A stretch of DNA of 9,645 nucleotides from JBBPYR01 sp038199755. Its GTDB lineage: Bacteria > Chloroflexota > Ktedonobacteria > Ktedonobacterales > Ktedonobacteraceae. Numbering within the stretch: the first letter of the stretch is position 1; the number at the start of each line of letters is the position of its first letter. The stretch lies in assembly GCA_038199755.1 (NCBI GenBank), contig JBBPYR010000146.1, positions 1 through 9,645 of the forward strand, in the 5' to 3' direction. The position numbers and the translations under genes were made by a program. The notes under the pieces are model-generated. The model was not told where the DNA came from. It did no database searches and was given only the letters and a program-made list of their open reading frames with translations. Positions 5,731 through 9,645 of this stretch are shown here, in pieces.

Positions 5731-8394
5731 GTTTTCCTCCATTACTGTTTTATAGATGTGTAGGTACTGCGCCACGCGATCAGCACGTAAAGCATCACGC
5801 TGTTGCGACTCATCACGTTGCTGCTTACGCAGATAACTAAACAAGAAGAGTGGATCGGTTGTCAGATCACGCGTAATGCCACCCAGATGCTTCCATTCAG
5901 GCTTGCCCTGCTTCGCATAGGTATCAAGATTGACCCGATACACACTCGAAAGCAAGGCAAGCTTGCTTAAGAGTTGATTGACACGCAAACGATTCCCTTT
6001 CAAGAGGCGACTCAGATACGCATGAGGAGCATCCAGCAAGACCGTTTCATGAAAATCGTGCCCCGATGCGAAGAGTGGTAATGGCATCTCCGAGAGCACC
6101 ACCTTCGTATTTGTCACTAACGGGAGTGCCAGCGCGAGAAATGCAGGCATCGCCCATGACGAGGTATCATCGTCATCCTTGCCTGCACGCATCCCAAAGA
6201 AACACAGCCCTGGATAATGTGTCGCCTGAAACTTGATGTAACTACGCTCCACACTCGTACTAGTGGTGGCTGCTTCTCCCTCTTCGCTATCCGCATCATC
6301 TCCCTCCTCACCAAAATCTTCATTATGCAGTGAGACAGGCTGTGGTGGCTGTGCTTGCTCATTGGGAGCGAACACATCCAACTGCATCAGGCTTGCTAGG
6401 GTTATATCCTTGCCCTCTAGTTGGCGTCGTACCGTGAAGAAATTGACATCCTGCAACTGACCAATCACCCCCTGCACCAAGGCTCCCGTTTCCCTGGTGA
6501 AGAAAAAGTTCGGATAGATGGTCAGATACTTTGTCTTCAACGCCTCGAACTTGCTTCCCGTCAGGCGCAGCAACCCCTTCTGCAAGATTTGCCGCAACAT
6601 CAGTTCCAGAGCACAAATCGCGCACACGCCACCAGCATTCTTCCCCGCGTACAGCGAAAGCTTGTTTTTATAGACCCACGGCTGAAACAGCACCGCATTA
6701 TCTGACTGCTCCTCTGTAGGATAAGCACTATTGCACAATGTACAGATAAGCTTGCGCCCCTTCGCCGCCTTCGCCCCCGCATAACGGTCCAACTCCCCCT
6801 GAAAATCAGGCACCCCACCATCGGCGCGGATAGTTGGCGGCAATTCAACAATACTTGCCAGGTAATGGGGAAGGTGTTGCAGATAGCGTTGTGGCATCTG
6901 TTGACGCAGTTCATCACCCGCTATCCGCATCACGAGGTCAAGCGTTGAGCGGAACACAGCCAACAAACTGTTTTCGCCATCATACAAATCAAGCCCCGCA
7001 TGATCGCGCAGGTAACAGGCACCAAGCCAGAACCAGCGATACTCTACCCCACCTTTATTAGGGATAGCTAGCGACTCAGCCCAATACTTGTCCAACCCCA
7101 AATGTCGCACCACCTCCTGCTCCACCCGTGTACGCACCGCCGCCTGCTTCTTGTCCAGCAAAGCCAGCAGCGTCATAAACACGACCGATAAGAAGCGGCT
7201 TACCATACCAATACGCATATCAGGCGAGAAATCCATAGCCAACGAAGCTGGAAGCTCACCATTCGCCTGCATCTGCCGTAGTTTCGCCAACGGCACAACC
7301 GTAATATCGTTGGTAGTGCGACGGATAGTATAGAGCGCGAGCAGTTCCGCATATTCCTCCAGCGTCAAGAATTCAAAGTAGTATCCCGGATGTTTGGCAA
7401 TCCCTTGAATACTAAACTTGAAGCCTGGTGCCTGCGTCTTAATCCGATCAGCACAGATCTCCCTCAACTGCCCCCGCACCGTCTCGACTACCTGCTCAGT
7501 GCTGATAGAGATAGCCAACGCTTTGCGCTGAATATAGACCACACCATTCGAGAAGAACAGATACGGCCAGATACCCGCGCCTTCTTTGCGGCCATCGTGT
7601 CCCTGTGTGAAAAGCGTCACCAATCCATCATTGATGACATTTGTGAATAGCCCGCGCACATCTCGCAACTGATGATAGCAAAACACCAGCGTATCATCGC
7701 TCAACTCAGAGAGGATGGTTGTCAGCGTCTTCGTCTCACTATCCAGCAAAATTGCCGAAGGAGAAGACACCAGATAGGCCATATGGTCAGAAAAGGTGCA
7801 GAGACGCCGTAACAACAACACGCGCCGTTCACGCAATTGCAAACGCCACAAATAGGTATGTAAGTTTGTGCCCCACATCTGTTGCGTGTTCACCACCAGA
7901 TACGTGATATCCTCTAAATACGTGGCGAAAGCAGGCAAAAACGCCTCCACATTGCAGCGTCGTAACTGAGTCGCAATAATCTCCTTCGCTTGCTCAATCG
8001 CCTCCCGATCCCGCGTCCTAATCCCCTTGATGCTGAAACCAGTTTCCTGATTGACGATTTTATCCACATCATGCATCAGATAAGCCAGAATATACACCCG
8101 ACGTTCGATCTCCGTAAACGGAAGCGCGCCCACGCCTTCTGCCTCCAAGATGTTGAGCAAGCGCAACGTTGGAAAAAGGCCATTCAGTTGATGACTGACC
8201 ATATTCTGATCAGATTTCGCCTCAAACTTCCGCCTTGTCTCCTCGTCAAGATGTTCAGCGCGTGAATGTTCACCACCCTTCGCTGACAGCACCGCATACT
8301 GCTCCATCAGGTTAGGCAGCATCATCTCGATAAACGAGCGTGTTACCTCATCCCCCTCGTCAATCTGCTCCGTCAAAAATTTCAGAAAAAACAC
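5287..8394 (-). CDS. cas10d: Type I-D large subunit Cas10d (Csc3) with HD nuclease domain
   Basis: Cas10d is the large subunit of the type I-D effector. It helps recognise the PAM and, in studied type I-D systems, carries the HD nuclease that cuts DNA. At 1035 residues it is in the family range. The HD-type domain occupies about residues 40-215, with His-Asp at 108-109 (YLMHDVDKI) and a later conserved Asp at 203 (FSDHMAYL). A zinc finger is formed by Cys551/Cys554 (ICTLC) and Cys591/Cys594 (CAIC). No intact GGDD cyclase motif is visible, as expected for Cas10d and unlike type III Cas10. An acidic, disordered-looking linker lies at about 690-710. The C-terminal helical part (about 880-1035) corresponds to the small subunit Cas11d. 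The start is GTG at 8394, fixed by a strong AAGGAGG site. It follows cas3 by 17 bases. Confidence 0.95.
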   Translation of the reverse strand: MFFLKFLTEQIDEGDEVTRSFIEMMLPNLMEQYAVLSAKGGEHSRAEHLDEETRRKFEAKSDQNMVSHQLNGLFPTLRLLNILEAEGVGALPFTEIERRVYILAYLMHDVDKIVNQETGFSIKGIRTRDREAIEQAKEIIATQLRRCNVEAFLPAFATYLEDITYLVVNTQQMWGTNLHTYLWRLQLRERRVLLLRRLCTFSDHMAYLVSSPSAILLDSETKTLTTILSELSDDTLVFCYHQLRDVRGLFTNVINDGLVTLFTQGHDGRKEGAGIWPYLFFSNGVVYIQRKALAISISTEQVVETVRGQLREICADRIKTQAPGFKFSIQGIAKHPGYYFEFLTLEEYAELLALYTIRRTTNDITVVPLAKLRQMQANGELPASLAMDFSPDMRIGMVSRFLSVVFMTLLALLDKKQAAVRTRVEQEVVRHLGLDKYWAESLAIPNKGGVEYRWFWLGACYLRDHAGLDLYDGENSLLAVFRSTLDLVMRIAGDELRQQMPQRYLQHLPHYLASIVELPPTIRADGGVPDFQGELDRYAGAKAAKGRKLICTLCNSAYPTEEQSDNAVLFQPWVYKNKLSLYAGKNAGGVCAICALELMLRQILQKGLLRLTGSKFEALKTKYLTIYPNFFFTRETGALVQGVIGQLQDVNFFTVRRQLEGKDITLASLMQLDVFAPNEQAQPPQPVSLHNEDFGEEGDDADSEEGEAATTSTSVERSYIKFQATHYPGLCFFGMRAGKDDDDTSSWAMPAFLALALPLVTNTKVVLSEMPLPLFASGHDFHETVLLDAPHAYLSRLLKGNRLRVNQLLSKLALLSSVYRVNLDTYAKQGKPEWKHLGGITRDLTTDPLFLFSYLRKQQRDESQQRDALRADRVAQYLHIYKTVMEENLGKIEQCVDLYTVFYRGGYESHSILKPVDIVAKAIINSPLEIEDDDLLWQIRGEIKNWLDRVRNRQAKGYAVFWGKDIDLQEGPALQKFVEYFYYEVFKNYCQGERGTLRSRLNRFKDGCEAYYIDQRRKQRIEEQEAEPMVEAATV
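5736..5740 (-). promoter_or_regulatory. Internal ribosome binding site within cas10d
   Basis: GGAGG on the minus strand, followed by AAAAC and an in-frame TTG at 5730. It sits where the Cas11d start is expected, about 150 codons before the cas10d stop. The same bases encode Met-Glu-Glu, so chance cannot be excluded. Confidence 0.5.
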
Positions 8395-8398
8395 AATT

Positions 8399-8405
8399 CC
8401 TCCTT
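8399..8405 (-). promoter_or_regulatory. Ribosome binding site of cas10d
   Basis: AAGGAGG lies 4 bases before GTG at 8394. It is the strongest such site in the operon, and it decides for the GTG start, since the next in-frame ATG is 23 codons further in. The site falls in the 17 bases between the cas3 stop and cas10d. Confidence 0.85.
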
Positions 8406-8411
8406 CACAGA

Positions 8412-9645
8412 CTACAAAAACAGTGCCCTATCGCCTTTGGTCTTATAAGCAAACAGTAAAGAATCCAGCAGCAAAGCCTCCTGACCAAAAACCACCGTAT
8501 ACTCATTCCCCGTCATATCTTGCAGCCGATACACCGGAAATAATCCACCCAGGCGTAGCCGCTGCTTCAACTCAAAACGCGGCATATCGCTGACAATAGC
8601 AGGAAGCTTGAGACGTTTCAGCCTCTTATTCACCTGATCGTTCCAGGTAGTGTGCGGTTCGCGCACCGTAAAATCATGCAACACCTGTATCGTGTGCAGG
8701 TATGCCGTCACGTCATAAGACAACCCAAGTACCATCTGCAAGCGTTCGGGAACATAGGCATATATTTTGAGATATAACAACTGCTCCCCAAACTCGCGCT
8801 CTTCCAGCTTGCGCCGACGCACCTCTTGCATAAAGAGAGATGTATCTATCACCTCAAACTCAGTATTTGCCAACAGGAAGAAGAGGTCATACGTCTTCAA
8901 CTCGCCATCACTATCCCACACACCGCAAGACAGTGGACTTTGACCGCGAAAACTACGCAACTCCTCTGCAATCTGCGGCAATTTATAGACCATAGCCCGA
9001 TACTTCTTCAGTGCCCGCGCCATCACAGGTTTGTCGGCTGTCCCATACGTGCGTTCATATTGCTCAATCAACGCCTCTGTAAAAGCAGAATTTTCATCCT
9101 TTTTGCTCTGCCCCTGTAGCTCCACTACAACCTGAGCCGCCTGCGCCACACCCCACACCTTGCTATAATTCGCAAACGTCTGCTCCCCCGGAAATGCCGT
9201 ACGCACCATCTCATTAAAGGCCTCCCGCTCCATCTCCGCTTGCGCCTGCTCTTGCAAGCGTTCCAGCACAAAACGCGGTAATAGCGCATGAGCCTGATAC
9301 ATCTCAAACTCATCATGCCTTCCCAAACGCCCAAAACGTTGCAGAAAGCTACCAGCAGTAAAGGCCTCAAAGATCAAGTAATTAATGTGGAAATCAACAC
9401 CCACATCAACCGTCGAAGTCCCAACAAGAATATCCTGCTTACGCGACTCCTCGCGTCCTGCACGGCTCGTCAGGCCCGTATTTTCTCCCACCGTGATGCC
9501 ATATGGCTCAAAATACGCCTTCAAGCGAGCATACAAACGGCGCGCAGTCGCCACCGAAGAAACCAGAATGGCAGCCTTCGACGCCCGATACTTTTGAAAG
9601 AAGCCATGTATCTCTGCCAGATGCTCTTCTACCCACAATTCAGTA
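8412..9645 (-). CDS. cas3d: CRISPR-associated helicase Cas3d, C-terminal part (5' end outside window)
   Basis: Cas3 is the superfamily 2 helicase recruited to the R-loop to unwind target DNA. Only the second RecA-like domain and the C-terminal region (about 410 residues) are in the window. Motif IV reads AILVSSVATARRLYARL, motif V DILVGTSTVDVGVDFHINY, and motif VI QRFGRLGRH, with the arginine finger. The Walker A and DEAD-box motifs must lie beyond the right edge. The frame is open to the last base (Thr-Glu-Leu-Trp...), so the TTG at 9638 is not taken as the true start. No HD nuclease motif appears in the visible part; in type I-D that domain sits in Cas10d, encoded next. The gene ends 17 bases before cas10d and is the first visible gene of the operon. 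Confidence 0.93.
   Translation of the reverse strand, partial: TELWVEEHLAEIHGFFQKYRASKAAILVSSVATARRLYARLKAYFEPYGITVGENTGLTSRAGREESRKQDILVGTSTVDVGVDFHINYLIFEAFTAGSFLQRFGRLGRHDEFEMYQAHALLPRFVLERLQEQAQAEMEREAFNEMVRTAFPGEQTFANYSKVWGVAQAAQVVVELQGQSKKDENSAFTEALIEQYERTYGTADKPVMARALKKYRAMVYKLPQIAEELRSFRGQSPLSCGVWDSDGELKTYDLFFLLANTEFEVIDTSLFMQEVRRRKLEEREFGEQLLYLKIYAYVPERLQMVLGLSYDVTAYLHTIQVLHDFTVREPHTTWNDQVNKRLKRLKLPAIVSDMPRFELKQRLRLGGLFPVYRLQDMTGNEYTVVFGQEALLLDSLLFAYKTKGDRALFL

Noticed and set aside
9636..9638. TTG at 9638 as the start of the helicase gene
   Set aside because: The frame stays open to the window edge and the product begins just before helicase motif IV, so the N-terminal half is simply outside the window.

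Overview
The window is almost entirely one type I-D CRISPR-Cas locus on the minus strand, followed at the left edge by the start of its CRISPR array. It holds, from right to left (5' to 3' on the minus strand): the C-terminal part of the Cas3d helicase (cut by the window edge), cas10d (csc3), csc2 (cas7), csc1 (cas5), cas6, cas4, cas1 and cas2. These are followed by a roughly 218-base leader and three perfect copies of a 37-base repeat. All genes face the same way. The gaps are 13 to 22 bases, except two larger gaps that each hold a hairpin (cas10d/csc2, 57 bases; csc1/cas6, 114 bases). This suggests one operon whose promoter lies beyond the right edge.

Roles: Cas10d, Csc2 and Csc1, probably with a small subunit (Cas11d) translated from inside cas10d, form the crRNA-guided surveillance complex. 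Cas6 cuts the pre-crRNA at the repeat hairpin. Cas3d supplies helicase activity, and the HD nuclease centre is carried by Cas10d. Cas4, Cas1 and Cas2 select and insert new spacers at the leader end of the array. The reverse complement of the repeat ends in ATTGAAAC, the usual crRNA 5' handle. The array is therefore transcribed on the minus strand, away from cas2. Its leader is the 197-414 region, and older spacers lie beyond position 1.

The non-coding parts carry the less expected signals. The leader holds three direct copies and one inverted copy of TTGCGAGGCA. It also has two copies of GTACTATAC, one of them forming the -10 of a plausible array promoter, and a hairpin carrying an inverted copy of a repeat segment. 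A perfect 23-bp inverted repeat follows the csc1 stop, and a smaller hairpin sits before csc2, so the csc2-csc1 segment is bracketed by RNA structure.

Organism: a bacterium with balanced base composition (about half G+C by eye). Type I-D is common in cyanobacteria, Chloroflexota and archaea. The protein flavour and composition make a Chloroflexota (Ktedonobacteria-like) source plausible, but nothing in the window proves it. No mobile element, tRNA or rRNA was seen.
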